A stretch of 64,000 bases of DNA from Spirochaeta africana DSM 8902. Lineage in GTDB: Bacteria > Spirochaetota > Spirochaetia > DSM-27196 > DSM-8902. Below, one piece after another: positions 8,321 to 17,171 of this stretch. Location: assembly GCF_000242595.2 (NCBI RefSeq), contig NC_017098.1, positions 2,809,501 to 2,873,500 of the forward strand, written 5' to 3'. A program made the position numbers and the translations under genes. Position 1 is the stretch's first letter. Each line of letters begins with the position of its first letter. The notes under the pieces were generated by a model. The model was not told the DNA's origin and made no database searches. It saw nothing but the letters and a program-made list of their open reading frames with translations.

Positions 8321-10036
8321 CTATCGGCGATCCCACAACAACCAGGCTGCTTCCCATGGCTGCAGCACCACCCTGGCTGGCTCAAAACTGACAGCACGCG
8401 GGAGCTCCCGCATATCCTGAACCGAGGACAGTATCAGGCGCGGGTTCACCTCGGCAACCAGCTGCTCCCAGCCCGACGGGAAATCCCCGGTTGCCAGGTC
8501 CAGTTCAATGGCATCGTCTGTGGGGTTCGCCAGCACCAGCAGCAGCTGATCATCGCAGCTGCGGGCAAATACAAACGCACCGGGATGATCCTCGGCCATA
8601 GCCGACCAGTCACCGGTCAGCACCGGCAGTTCACTGCGATATCCGATAGCCCGGCGATACAGTTCCCAGACAGAGTTGCTATCCTTCAGCTGTGACTGTA
8701 CGTTGACGGCAGTGGCATTCGGATTCACCGCAATCCAGGGATGTGGAAAGACCTCTTCCATATCGGCCTGCCACTGAACCGGCGTTCGGGCGTGGTCGCG
8801 GCTGTGGGCGTTCAAGCGCCGCAGGGCCTCTTCGTCGCTCATGCCGTACTCGTTTCGCATCGCGTCATAGGCATTCAGAGCCTCGATGTCACGAAACTGG
8901 TCTATCGAGGTAAACGGATAGTTCGTCATGCCGATCTCTTCACCCTGATACACATACGGGGTACCCCGCAAACCGTGCAGCACCAGGGCCCACAGCTTGG
9001 CCGATTCTGCCCAGTAGGTTTGATCGTTGCCATAGCGGGACACATGGCGCGGCTGATCATGATTGCTCAGGTACAGGCTGTTCCAGCCCTCCCGGGCTAC
9101 CTCACGCTGCCAGGTGTACAGAACCGACCGCAGCCGGGCCGGATCAAACGGGACGGGATCATACTTGCCGCGCGGGCCATGATCGACCATGACATGCTCG
9201 AAGGTAAAAATCATATTCAGGCGCTCAAGCTCTGGCCGGGTGAGCTCCAGCGCGCGATCACGCGTGCCGTCGATCAGTTCACCAACCGTGATAGTTTCGT
9301 ACTTGCCAAGAACCTCGCGCTGCATCTCGTCCATAAACTCAAGAAATCGCGGACCATTCACATAATGCTCGGTTCCGACCAGTGGACTGTCTCCGACAAC
9401 CCCGTCCGGTAATCCCGGGGTTTTGGAGATCAGATTGATTACATCCATCCGGAACCCGTCCACACCGCGATCCAGCCACCAACGCATCATCTCCCATATC
9501 CGTTGCCGCAGCTCGGGATTCTCCCAGTTCAGGTCGGGCTGTTTTTTCGAGAACAGGTGCAGATAGTACTGCCCGGAGGACTCGTCAAACTCCCACGCTG
9601 ACCCGCTGAAAAAGCTGGTCCAGTTGTTCGGCGGCCCCCCGTTGGGAGCCGGGTCGCGCCAGATGTAGTAGTCGCGGGTCGGTGAGTCCCGGCCTTCGCG
9701 CGCCATGGTAAACCAGCTGTGCTCGTCGGAGCTGTGATTGACCACCAGGTCCATGATCAGCCTGATGCCGTACTGATGCATGGTTTCCAGCATACGATCG
9801 AAGTCCTGCATGGTCCCGAACTCGGGATGGATATCCTGATAATCGGATATGTCGTAGCCATTATCGTCCATCGGGCTGCGATAGACCGGACTCAACCACA
9901 CAACGTCTACTCCCAGCTCGGCCAGATACGGAATTCTCTCGATAATGCCGGGGATATCCCCTACCCCATCGTTGTTTCCATCGGCAAAACTGCGGGGATA
10001 AATCTGGTACACAATGCTGTTTTTCCACCAAGCCAT
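8321..10036 (-). CDS. GH13 alpha-glucosidase, probably oligo-1,6-glucosidase
   Basis: Cytoplasmic retaining alpha-glucosidase of 571 residues without signal peptide. Catalytic residues fit GH13: nucleophile Asp198 in GFRMDVI, acid/base Glu253 in TVGEL, and Asp327 in SNHDQPR. The N-terminus WWKNSIVYQIYPRSF and the TPYVYQGEEIGM motif are typical of the oligo-1,6-glucosidase/dextran glucosidase group. The residue after the nucleophile is Val199; in this subfamily Val marks alpha-1,6 and Ala or Thr marks alpha-1,4 specificity, so I predict isomaltose or panose type substrates. It would finish breakdown of the branch-derived oligosaccharides made by the secreted amylases at the right end. Start ATG 10036 has GGAG upstream. 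Trehalose-6-phosphate hydrolase is a less likely alternative. Confidence 0.9.
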   Translation of the reverse strand: MAWWKNSIVYQIYPRSFADGNNDGVGDIPGIIERIPYLAELGVDVVWLSPVYRSPMDDNGYDISDYQDIHPEFGTMQDFDRMLETMHQYGIRLIMDLVVNHSSDEHSWFTMAREGRDSPTRDYYIWRDPAPNGGPPNNWTSFFSGSAWEFDESSGQYYLHLFSKKQPDLNWENPELRQRIWEMMRWWLDRGVDGFRMDVINLISKTPGLPDGVVGDSPLVGTEHYVNGPRFLEFMDEMQREVLGKYETITVGELIDGTRDRALELTRPELERLNMIFTFEHVMVDHGPRGKYDPVPFDPARLRSVLYTWQREVAREGWNSLYLSNHDQPRHVSRYGNDQTYWAESAKLWALVLHGLRGTPYVYQGEEIGMTNYPFTSIDQFRDIEALNAYDAMRNEYGMSDEEALRRLNAHSRDHARTPVQWQADMEEVFPHPWIAVNPNATAVNVQSQLKDSNSVWELYRRAIGYRSELPVLTGDWSAMAEDHPGAFVFARSCDDQLLLVLANPTDDAIELDLATGDFPSGWEQLVAEVNPRLILSSVQDMRELPRAVSFEPARVVLQPWEAAWLLWDRR

Positions 10037-10086
10037 GGTATTGCTCCTCGGTGCAGGTGTTGCTTCGCGCTGCGGGCGAAAACTGT

Positions 10087-10115
10087 ACTATAGCGTATGC
10101 GCCGGATTAGTGAAA
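10087..10115 (-). promoter_or_regulatory. Candidate sigma70-type promoter for the GH13 glucosidase gene
   Basis: TTTCAC, 17-nt spacer, TATAGT on the minus strand, giving a leader of about 44 nt before the GGAG site of the glucosidase gene. The -10 is good and the -35 weak. The -35 lies inside the end of the methyltransferase gene. Confidence 0.45.
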
Positions 10116-10892
10116 GCGTCTGTAGATCTGCAGCAGTTCCGGGCTGTCCGGCGTGTACGGGCTCCCGTCAAAATCACCGTAGCTGCGCTCCAGCTGCAGA
10201 CCGGCTGCCATACAGGCCTGCTGCACCTCCTCGCCGGTATGCAGGAACAGCTCGTTCGAGATATGCAGCATCTCCCGGTCGTCCGCCAGGTCGTAGAACC
10301 AGTCGAATCGCAAACGGCGCGTGGCGGCAGAATAGCGGGTCGATTCATAACAATCAATGTCATGTCCGTCGGGATCACAGAAACGCTCCAGATGCCGCAG
10401 CTCGCTGCCGTCCGGCCGACACAGTTCGTCGTCCGGCTGCAGCAGCGACAGTACACATCGCCCGCCGACACGCAGATGGCGGGCACATCCCTCGGCCAGC
10501 TGCTGCAATGGGGTGCCGGGCCCGATATGCCCGATGGAGTGATACGGAAACAGCACCAGGTCGTAGCGGTCGGGCAGCTGCAGGCGGCAAACATCCATCT
10601 GGACCAAGCGCAGTAAGCTGCGCTGCTCTTCCGGCAGTGCCGCCGCCTCCTGTCGGGCGAACGCCAGCATATGCGGATCAAGATCAACCCCGGTTACCCG
10701 CATACCGTGCGCCACCAGGGGCAGACTCAATCTGCCGGTGCCGCAACCGAGCTCCAGCAGATCGCTGCCGGTCTGCCCGGCCAGTGCAAGGTAAAACTGC
10801 AGATCCGGCAGCTGCTGCCGATGCTGCGATGCATAGAGGCGTGGAAAGCTGTAGGGTGATTCTGGCATCTGCATACCGCTGGTATCAGACAC
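10107..10892 (-). CDS. SAM-dependent class I methyltransferase
   Basis: 261 residues. Motif I (LLELGCGTGRL, residues 45-55) binds S-adenosylmethionine and is followed by the acidic loop VTGVDLDPHML near residues 66-76, so it is a Rossmann-fold small-molecule or general methyltransferase (Methyltransf_25/11 type). The substrate cannot be read from sequence. The longest start is GTG 10892, overlapping the end of the cNMP-protein gene by 8 nt. An internal ATG at 10874 is the alternative; neither has a well-placed ribosome site, so translational coupling to the upstream gene is likely. Confidence 0.85.
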   Translation of the reverse strand: MSDTSGMQMPESPYSFPRLYASQHRQQLPDLQFYLALAGQTGSDLLELGCGTGRLSLPLVAHGMRVTGVDLDPHMLAFARQEAAALPEEQRSLLRLVQMDVCRLQLPDRYDLVLFPYHSIGHIGPGTPLQQLAEGCARHLRVGGRCVLSLLQPDDELCRPDGSELRHLERFCDPDGHDIDCYESTRYSAATRRLRFDWFYDLADDREMLHISNELFLHTGEEVQQACMAAGLQLERSYGDFDGSPYTPDSPELLQIYRRFH

Positions 10893-12120
10893 CCTTGTTT
10901 TCGCGTCGGGCGCGACTGATCCGCTCCATCTTGCGGTAATACTTGGCCTGCTTTTCCAGTTCGGAGATATCGCTGCAGTACAGCTTGTTCTCGATCACCT
11001 TGAACTTCTTATCCCGCAGGAACTCACGCAGCTTCATCTGTCCGGTATCGGTTGGCAGGCCCACCATGTTCATCAGTTCCTTGGGACCAAAGTCAAAGGT
11101 ATGTGAACCGCCCCGGCGGATCTCGATCCGCCCCTTCTCGAGTTGATTCAGCAGCGCATCGTACATCCGCCCGATCGGGTTCTCTATCAGGGTATTGGCA
11201 AGGCTCTTGTAGATCAGCCAGATACGCTCCGACAACAGTGTCGTCAGCCGGGCTATAATCTGCGGCTGAGACTGAACCATACGGCCGAAGTTCTCCTTGT
11301 TCACTGCCAGCAGCACAGCCTGCTCAAAGGCGATTGCGCTGGCCGATCGCGGTTTGTTCTCCAGCAGCGCCATCTCCCCAAAGATATCTCCCGGTTTCAG
11401 CATCGCCAGCAGGACCTCGTTATCGTTAATGATCTTGGAAATCTTGATGCGACCGCTCTGAATTATGTACAACTCGCGCCCCGGCATGGATTCGGCGAAC
11501 ACCATGGTGTCCTTGGGGTACTCGCGGGTAAACTGATCCTCTGACGGGTCAAGATGCACCGGCGAGGCATAGGGCTGGATCTTTTCCATCCGCTCACGGG
11601 CCTTATCCTGATCACGACCCTGGGGAACCAGTTTCAGATACTGATAGTAGGCGTAGTAGGCAAGATTGTACTGGTTCTGCTTGAGGTAGTACTCCCCGAT
11701 ATAGAAAAGGTGGTCGCTGCTGGTCTCGGAGCTGGTCTTGTAGGTGCGGCTGGCCAGGGCCTCATCCAGGTAGCGCATCCGCCGCGAGAATGCCTCGATG
11801 ATCTTCATGGCAACCGGTGTGTTCCGCTCAATCAGCAGATGGTACTGGTTACGACGGACTGCGATCAGCGAAACCTCGGTCATAGCGCGGGCGGTCTCGA
11901 TATGGCTGTGTGCAGACATGGTAGACACAACCCCGAAAAAATCGCCCGGCCCGAGGATGTTGCCGCCCTGTTCCTGGACAACCTCCACCTCCTTGCTGAT
12001 CTCCACCTTTCCTGAGCGAATGATGTAGAAGCAATCGGCGTCGGCCTTGCCTTCGACGATAATGTACGCTCCCTCCGGAAAGGAAACGATTGACAGCTGT
12101 AACGGATTCGCATTTCCCAT
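10885..12120 (-). CDS. Protein with two cyclic-nucleotide-binding domains
   Basis: 411 residues, cytoplasmic. cNMP-binding domain 1 covers about residues 8-120 and domain 2 about 190-305, with PGDIFGEMALLENKPRSASA as the phosphate-binding cassette of the second (the first has the poorer PGDFFGVVSTMSAHS). A Tyr-rich TPR-like segment lies between them (about 135-175). After domain 2 come helices and about 100 residues that could form a winged-helix DNA-binding end as in CRP/FNR proteins, although the recognition helix is not obvious. Similar double-cNMP proteins are known in spirochaetes. Domain 2 keeps the Arg needed for cyclic nucleotide contact; domain 1 looks degenerate. There is no ribosome site before ATG 12120 (see promoter). 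Confidence 0.85.
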   Translation of the reverse strand: MGNANPLQLSIVSFPEGAYIIVEGKADADCFYIIRSGKVEISKEVEVVQEQGGNILGPGDFFGVVSTMSAHSHIETARAMTEVSLIAVRRNQYHLLIERNTPVAMKIIEAFSRRMRYLDEALASRTYKTSSETSSDHLFYIGEYYLKQNQYNLAYYAYYQYLKLVPQGRDQDKARERMEKIQPYASPVHLDPSEDQFTREYPKDTMVFAESMPGRELYIIQSGRIKISKIINDNEVLLAMLKPGDIFGEMALLENKPRSASAIAFEQAVLLAVNKENFGRMVQSQPQIIARLTTLLSERIWLIYKSLANTLIENPIGRMYDALLNQLEKGRIEIRRGGSHTFDFGPKELMNMVGLPTDTGQMKLREFLRDKKFKVIENKLYCSDISELEKQAKYYRKMERISRARRENKGV

Positions 12121-12129
12121 GTACGCTCA

Positions 12130-12158
12130 AGTATATTTCAAAAAAGCCGAGTTGTCAT
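12130..12158 (-). promoter_or_regulatory. Promoter of the cNMP-protein gene, embedded in the glyA terminator
   Basis: ATGACA, 17-nt spacer, TATACT, matching consensus at 5 of 6 positions in each hexamer. The -10 ends 9 nt before ATG 12120, so the predicted transcript would begin only 1-3 nt before the start codon, and no Shine-Dalgarno is present. The -35 lies in the loop and arm of the glyA terminator hairpin. Confidence 0.6.
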
Positions 12159-12177
12159 GTCATACAAACAACTCGGC
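12136..12177 (-). terminator. Rho-independent terminator of glyA
   Basis: A perfect 10-bp stem (GCCGAGTTGT with ACAACTCGGC) around a 12-nt loop, followed on the minus strand by six T, starting 8 nt after the glyA stop codon. Confidence 0.9.
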
Positions 12178-12184
12178 AAATAAA

Positions 12185-13474
12185 TCACACGGAAAACAGG
12201 GGAAAGCCGGCGCAGAACTCCCGCACCTCGGCGCGCACACTGGCCAGTACGGCTTCGTCTCCACCGCTCTTGAGTACCCGCAGGATAAAACCGGCGATGG
12301 TATGCATGTCATCCTCCTTCATGCCGCGGGTAGTTACCGCCGGGGTTCCTACCCGTATACCGGAGGTTACCAGAGGACTGCGGGTATCATATGGTATGCC
12401 ATTCTTGTTGGCGGTAATACCAGCCGCGTCCAGCATGCGCTCCGCATCCCGACCGCTGATCCCCAGCTCGGTCAGATCCAGCAGCATCAGGTGATTATCG
12501 GTCCCGCCGGAGACAAGACGCAGCCCGCCATCGGCCAGGGCCTTGGCAAGTACAGCGGCATTGCGTACCACCTGAGCCTGATACCCGCGGAAATTGTCCT
12601 GCAGGGCCTCTCGAAAGGCTACGGCCTTGGCAGCAATGATATGCATCAATGGCCCACCCTGGATTCCCGGCATGACGGTCGAGTCAAGCAGCTCCGAGAA
12701 CCGCTTGGTACGCCCGCTTTTGGGGGCGACCACTCCCATATCGTTCTCGCGATCCTTGCCGATCAGAATCATGCCGCCGCGCGGTCCGCGCAGGGTTTTA
12801 TGGGTAGTGGTGGTAACAAAATCAGCGTACGGCAGCGGGCTGGGGTGTTCGCCAGCCGCCACCAGCCCGGCTATATGGGCCATGTCGGTCACGAAATAGG
12901 CGCCAACCTCCCGGGCAATCTCGGCGAATCGGGGAAAATCAATGGTTCGCGGGTACGCCGACGCACCGGCCACAATCAGTCTGGGCTTTTCCTTGCGGGC
13001 AATCTCGGCAATCTCGTCATAGTCCAGGGTTTCGCTGTCACGACTCACCCCGTAACTGACTGCCCGATAGAGCTTGCCGGAGAAGCTTACCGAAGCACCA
13101 TGTGTCAGGTGACCGCCATGTGCCAGGTCCATACCCATGATTGTATCGCCCGGGTTCAGCACGGTCATGTACACGGCCATGTTGGCATTGCTGCCAGAAT
13201 GAGGCTGGACGTTTACATGCTCGGCCTGAAACAGCTGCCTGGCCCGATCGCGTGCCAGATCTTCGGCCAGATCAACATACTCGCATCCGCCATAATAGCG
13301 TTTATCGGGATAGCCCTCGGCATATTTATTGGTTAAAACGGTGCCGGCCGCCTCCAGAACCGCTTGACTGGTATAATTCTCCGAAGCGATCAGCTCCAGT
13401 TTGTGTTTCTGGCGATCCTCTTCTTTGCGTATAACCTCTACGAGTTCCGGATCGGTCTCCAGTAAATGCTGCAT
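12185..13474 (-). CDS. glyA: Serine hydroxymethyltransferase
   Basis: PLP enzyme interconverting serine plus tetrahydrofolate with glycine plus methylene-tetrahydrofolate, the main source of one-carbon units. 429 residues from ATG 13474. Signature elements include LIASENYTS, the [10 protein letters not shown] segment, the PLP-binding TDMAHIAGL segment and the Schiff-base lysine in [14 protein letters not shown] (Lys226). A GTG two codons upstream (13480) would sit directly on the AGGAGG element; ATG 13474 lies six bases from it and is the better start. It has its own promoter (TTGACA-17-TATCCT) and terminator, so it is a single-gene unit. Confidence 0.98.
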   Translation of the reverse strand: MQHLLETDPELVEVIRKEEDRQKHKLELIASENYTSQAVLEAAGTVLTNKYAEGYPDKRYYGGCEYVDLAEDLARDRARQLFQAEHVNVQPHSGSNANMAVYMTVLNPGDTIMGMDLAHGGHLTHGASVSFSGKLYRAVSYGVSRDSETLDYDEIAEIARKEKPRLIVAGASAYPRTIDFPRFAEIAREVGAYFVTDMAHIAGLVAAGEHPSPLPYADFVTTTTHKTLRGPRGGMILIGKDRENDMGVVAPKSGRTKRFSELLDSTVMPGIQGGPLMHIIAAKAVAFREALQDNFRGYQAQVVRNAAVLAKALADGGLRLVSGGTDNHLMLLDLTELGISGRDAERMLDAAGITANKNGIPYDTRSPLVTSGIRVGTPAVTTRGMKEDDMHTIAGFILRVLKSGGDEAVLASVRAEVREFCAGFPLFSV

Positions 13475-13506
13475 TTCCACCCTCCTGCGCCTGCTTTAAG
13501 TATCCG

Positions 13507-13535
13507 AGGATATGCAAAATAAAATGCGCTGTCAA
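13507..13535 (-). promoter_or_regulatory. Strong sigma70-type promoter of glyA
   Basis: A perfect TTGACA, a 17-nt spacer and TATCCT, about 33 nt upstream of the glyA start, followed by a canonical AGGAGG. One of the clearest promoters in the window. Confidence 0.85.
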
Positions 13536-13547
13536 TAAAGCCCTGCG

Positions 13548-13576
13548 TTGCGCCGCTGCCGGATACACTCTACACT
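13548..13576 (+). promoter_or_regulatory. Candidate leaderless promoter of the MCP-like gene
   Basis: TTGCGC, 17-nt spacer, TACACT. The -10 ends exactly 6 nt before ATG 13583, predicting transcription from the start codon itself. No Shine-Dalgarno precedes the gene. The -35 is weak; the case rests on the same spacing recurring at other genes. Confidence 0.5.
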
Positions 13577-13582
13577 ACCTGT

Positions 13583-14917
13583 ATGCGGATGGCTCGAAAA
13601 CAATGGCTGATATACCTGGTGCCGGCGGGGTGCAGCGGCGCAGCGGCGATACTCCTGGCCGCTTCACCACTGGCCCCGGCCCTGCTGCTGCCGGCAGCGA
13701 TACTTCCCCCGATCGGTGCGATCGGATTTCTGATACTCGGCTGGCGTACCGCCGGATCTGTCGGAGCCCGTTTTACCATGCTGAAGCGGGATCTGCATGA
13801 CTGCGACCGGCTGCGCAACCCGATTACCCTGCCGCGAACCGGCGGGGACGAGATCGACCAGATTATCGGTCGCATACGCAGCTACATCCGAACCCCACAG
13901 GAGCAGCTGCAGGCGGCCCGCGAACAGACAGATCTGTACCTTACCGCCCAGAGCGATGCACAGAGTGCTATCCGGCAGATCACGGCCGAGCTGTCAGGGC
14001 TTTCAGCGCTCACCACCGGATTGAATGGCCGCATTGCCGCTTACGATCAGGTAATGCTGACTACCGAGGAGAGCCTGAGAATTCTGGAGCTGAAGACCGA
14101 ACGACTCCAGGACCAGGGTGACACCCAGGCGGTACAGGTTACCCAGACCACCGCAGCAATCGAGGAAATACACGCCTCGGTCGGATCGATCACCGAACGG
14201 GCCGATTCTCGCCGCCAGAGTGCACTGGAGCTGCGTGAGTCCGCCAGTCGCGACGAACAGTCCATCCGACAGTCCCGTGCCGATATCGTCACCATTGCCG
14301 AGGAGATTGCCGGCGTAAGCGAAATCCTGGCCAGCATCAATGCGATCAGCGAACAAACCAGCCAGCTCAGCCTGAATGCCTTTATCGAGAGTGCCCACGG
14401 AGGCGAGAACAACAAGGGATTTGAGGTAGTAGCCTCCGAGATACGCCAGCTGGCAGACTCCACGGCCGAGAATGCCGATGGCATCAGAACCCTGCTGCAT
14501 CGCATCGATGACCGCATCCGAGAGGCACGTTTTTTCAGCGACAAAACCCTGCACACCTTTCACACCTCAGTCAAGGTAATCAATGAGTTCGCAGACAGCA
14601 TGGAAGGGATTTCCGGTCTGATGCAGTACACCAATACCACCAGCACCGCGCTGGTAGAGGAAGCCCAAACCATCTCATCACGGGCCGACGGCATACAGGA
14701 ACTGAGTGCATCGGTGCATAAGCTGGTGGCGGAGGGTCGCGAACGCCTGGAGCAAACCCGCGGCATCAGCCGCCAGCTGGAGGAGTTCGTCACCCGTACC
14801 GACAGTGCAGTACGGGCGCTGGAACAGGATATTGCTACTGCCAAGCAGCACGGCGAGCAGACCAACCGTCAGCTGCGCAGCCTGCAGCAGCAGCTGCTGC
14901 TCAGTGAGAACGACTGA
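13583..14917 (+). CDS. Methyl-accepting-chemotaxis-like protein without a sensor domain
   Basis: 444 residues. Two hydrophobic segments (about residues 8-53) with at most a few residues between them replace the usual periplasmic ligand domain; long coiled-coil helices follow. The hairpin tip (residues 257-290) reads ISEQTSQLSLNAFIESA then HGGENNKGFEVVASEIRQLAD. It is recognisable as the CheW/CheA-binding tip but departs from the very conserved LNAAIEAARAGE core (AAIEA becomes AFIES and ARAG becomes AHGG). I infer a methyl-accepting-family protein sensing the membrane or cytoplasm, or one that has drifted from kinase control. It is monocistronic and divergent from glyA. The stop overlaps the convergent gene by 17 nt. 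There is a second ATG two codons downstream at 13589. Confidence 0.85.
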   Translation: MRMARKQWLIYLVPAGCSGAAAILLAASPLAPALLLPAAILPPIGAIGFLILGWRTAGSVGARFTMLKRDLHDCDRLRNPITLPRTGGDEIDQIIGRIRSYIRTPQEQLQAAREQTDLYLTAQSDAQSAIRQITAELSGLSALTTGLNGRIAAYDQVMLTTEESLRILELKTERLQDQGDTQAVQVTQTTAAIEEIHASVGSITERADSRRQSALELRESASRDEQSIRQSRADIVTIAEEIAGVSEILASINAISEQTSQLSLNAFIESAHGGENNKGFEVVASEIRQLADSTAENADGIRTLLHRIDDRIREARFFSDKTLHTFHTSVKVINEFADSMEGISGLMQYTNTTSTALVEEAQTISSRADGIQELSASVHKLVAEGRERLEQTRGISRQLEEFVTRTDSAVRALEQDIATAKQHGEQTNRQLRSLQQQLLLSEND

Positions 14918-16658
14918 ACATTACCAGCGGGCGCTGCCACACCAATCGCAAATCCAGCCCATTCAGGTTGCCGTACACGATTTGATCGGCTGGCATCGGA
15001 TTGTCTGCAACCGTGTGCAGGGTACTGAACCGGTCGATCCTTCGCGGGATCGCATCCCCGCGATGCAGCGCCGCCCGATGGGCGTCAAGATTCTCGCTGT
15101 AATACCCCGGCTCCTCTTCAAAACCGGCAGCCCACGGCAGCTCTGCTGCGATTGCATCGGCAAGAAAGGGATCCATCGGTACCCAGCCGAAATCCAGGGC
15201 AAACCACTCCACCCAGTGATGATAGCGCGCAACATCACCTGGCGGAATCAACACCCCCGTTATCACCCGCGCAGGAATGTCGCGACTGCGCAGCAAAGAG
15301 GCCATCAGGACAGCATACTCACGAGAGGATGCTGCATCCTCGCCGGCTGGTTGCAGCCGTGCCCGTACACCGGAAAACAGATTCCGCGCAATGGTCAAGG
15401 GATTGCTGGAACTGCCGCCCAGGGATCGGGCATCGCTGCGGGTGGCTGAGTCTACCGGCACCCCGGCTGTCGGCCCCAGGTATTCACGATACAGAGGGTT
15501 GTCAGCCTGGTACCCGCTGCGAACCGCCGAGGGCAGCAGGGTGGTCTCCACTGTGTAGCGGGTAAGGGCCACATGCTTGCGCACCAGCTCGCCCGGCTGG
15601 GTCAGACGGGTCCTGGGCTCGATCCAGCTGCGCGGCAGAACGTACTTGAGCATATCCTGGTCGGCATAGCGCGGCTCGGGGTACAACCGCGTGTACTCGA
15701 CGGCACGCTGAAAGGGTGATTCCGGCACAGCCGGCAGCCACAGCACCAGCTCACCGGAGACCCCTGCATCACGGGATTCCTCATCAGCCTGCCGCTCCTG
15801 ATCCTCATCCGCGGCTGCAGCCCCGGTTGTTACCGCCTCGGCCGATACGTTCCCGGCCGCCGGGTCGGCTTCGTTCTGCGCGTCGGTTACATCCGTAGCC
15901 TCGGCCGTTACTGCCTCCGCCCCGGCAACCGTGAGCGCATAGCTGAACACGATCTCCTGCGGGTTGCGGTACCGATAAGTACCAACGAGATCCTGCAGTT
16001 CCAGACTGTCCAGATCGCTTTCTCCATGGGCGGTACGAACCATTACCTGGTCAGCAACAATGCCATACGGCGCAAAGAACCGGATGGTATCGGTAGACCA
16101 CAGCGATATGGAGGATGATGGGACCACATATTCCGACGGAAAGCCGCCAATCTCGTCATCGGCACGCCCCTGGGGACGCAGCACGATGCTGCCAGCGGCA
16201 CTGGACACCCCGAAGTTCCGGCCGCTGATGGTAACCTCACGCCCGGGGGCGGACACATTCGGCGAGACCGAGTAGATAAAGGGTGCTGTCTGATAGGCGG
16301 CTTCCCCGCCCGAAACCGTTGGCGCGCTCTCCCGGTTGGTAAAGAGCATCGCGTTGCTGACAGTGCCGTTCACCGCAACCCTGACAAGCCCGGTGTACAC
16401 CGGACCGGGTACACTGAAACGGATACGCCGGTCAGCCCATTCGCGAATGTTGGCGCGCGGCACCACCCTGCCGCCGATCTCTATTCGCCCGGACTCAGAG
16501 AACCCGCGCCCCTCAACTATAACTACGTCACCAGCACGCCCGGCAGTTGGCGAAACACTGTCGATCCGCGGACCGACAGCTGCGAGGGTGCTTATCCCCC
16601 AGATCATAAGAACCACCAACAGCAGAACCGCCGCCAGCAGCAGGACACGATGATTCAT
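14901..16658 (-). CDS. IPT/TIG and transglutaminase-fold exported protein lacking the catalytic Cys
   Basis: 585 residues with an N-terminal signal anchor (about residues 4-27). Two IPT/TIG immunoglobulin-like domains follow (about 32-110, ISVSP-type start with TAGRAGDVVIVEGRGFS, and 125-235 with SPNVSAPGREVTISGRNFG). A linker rich in Ala/Glu/Asp (about 250-300) leads to a transglutaminase-like core (about 400-500). That core keeps the IPARVITG strand, the catalytic-type His480 in HHWVEWF and Asp496 in PMDPF. The position of the catalytic Cys is occupied by Ser445 (SREYA instead of CRDFA). I infer either an inactive binding fold or an altered nucleophile. It is the last gene of the ECF sigma operon, with GAGGAG upstream of ATG 16658, and is probably extracytoplasmic. 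Confidence 0.8.
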   Translation of the reverse strand: MNHRVLLLAAVLLLVVLMIWGISTLAAVGPRIDSVSPTAGRAGDVVIVEGRGFSESGRIEIGGRVVPRANIREWADRRIRFSVPGPVYTGLVRVAVNGTVSNAMLFTNRESAPTVSGGEAAYQTAPFIYSVSPNVSAPGREVTISGRNFGVSSAAGSIVLRPQGRADDEIGGFPSEYVVPSSSISLWSTDTIRFFAPYGIVADQVMVRTAHGESDLDSLELQDLVGTYRYRNPQEIVFSYALTVAGAEAVTAEATDVTDAQNEADPAAGNVSAEAVTTGAAAADEDQERQADEESRDAGVSGELVLWLPAVPESPFQRAVEYTRLYPEPRYADQDMLKYVLPRSWIEPRTRLTQPGELVRKHVALTRYTVETTLLPSAVRSGYQADNPLYREYLGPTAGVPVDSATRSDARSLGGSSSNPLTIARNLFSGVRARLQPAGEDAASSREYAVLMASLLRSRDIPARVITGVLIPPGDVARYHHWVEWFALDFGWVPMDPFLADAIAAELPWAAGFEEEPGYYSENLDAHRAALHRGDAIPRRIDRFSTLHTVADNPMPADQIVYGNLNGLDLRLVWQRPLVMFSRSH

Positions 16659-16673
16659 ACCAGTCTCCTCAGA

Positions 16674-17171
16674 CTATTGTTCCTGCGAACCGACACCATT
16701 GCGGCGATCGATAACCTTGTGCAGCTGAACCTCAAGCTCCAGATTCATGCTGTCTGAGCTCTGACCGGCGGCATGAACCCCCAAGGGAAAGAAAAACAGG
16801 GACTCGCCCAGCGCCAGCGGAAGGCTCTTGAACGCCGTGCGGTACCGAACACCCTCGGTTCCCTGCACACTTAACCAGGTTTGCCCCTGGGCTACCAGCA
16901 TAACCGTGTCGCCATCCTGATCGTAAGGAGTGAACTTGGCCAGCACTACAATACTGTCCCCCTCCAGCTGCACCGTCACCGTGCGGCCGGATATGGTACG
17001 TCGCACAAACTCGCTGTTCCAGACCTGGGTCCCCTCCTGCTCGAACAAACGGGCAAAAATATGGAACTCGTACCCGACATCGCCAAACAGCCCATGATCG
17101 AACTCAGGGGCCTCAGCAGACAGCGGCACTCCCACCAGCGCCATGATGATCAGCAGCGCGGCTCGTGTCAC
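16674..17171 (-). CDS. Exported protein of unknown function in the sigma operon
   Basis: 165 residues. Signal peptide at residues 1-20 (TRAALLIIMALVGVPLSAEA, likely cut after an Ala). The mature part is mostly beta-type sequence without Cys and with no motif I recognise. The GTG start at 17171 overlaps the anti-sigma stop as GTGA and has GGGGG upstream, so translation is coupled. Its position between an anti-sigma factor and an envelope protein with a transglutaminase fold suggests a periplasmic or envelope role within the same regulon, by inference only. Confidence 0.75.
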   Translation of the reverse strand: MTRAALLIIMALVGVPLSAEAPEFDHGLFGDVGYEFHIFARLFEQEGTQVWNSEFVRRTISGRTVTVQLEGDSIVVLAKFTPYDQDGDTVMLVAQGQTWLSVQGTEGVRYRTAFKSLPLALGESLFFFPLGVHAAGQSSDSMNLELEVQLHKVIDRRNGVGSQEQ

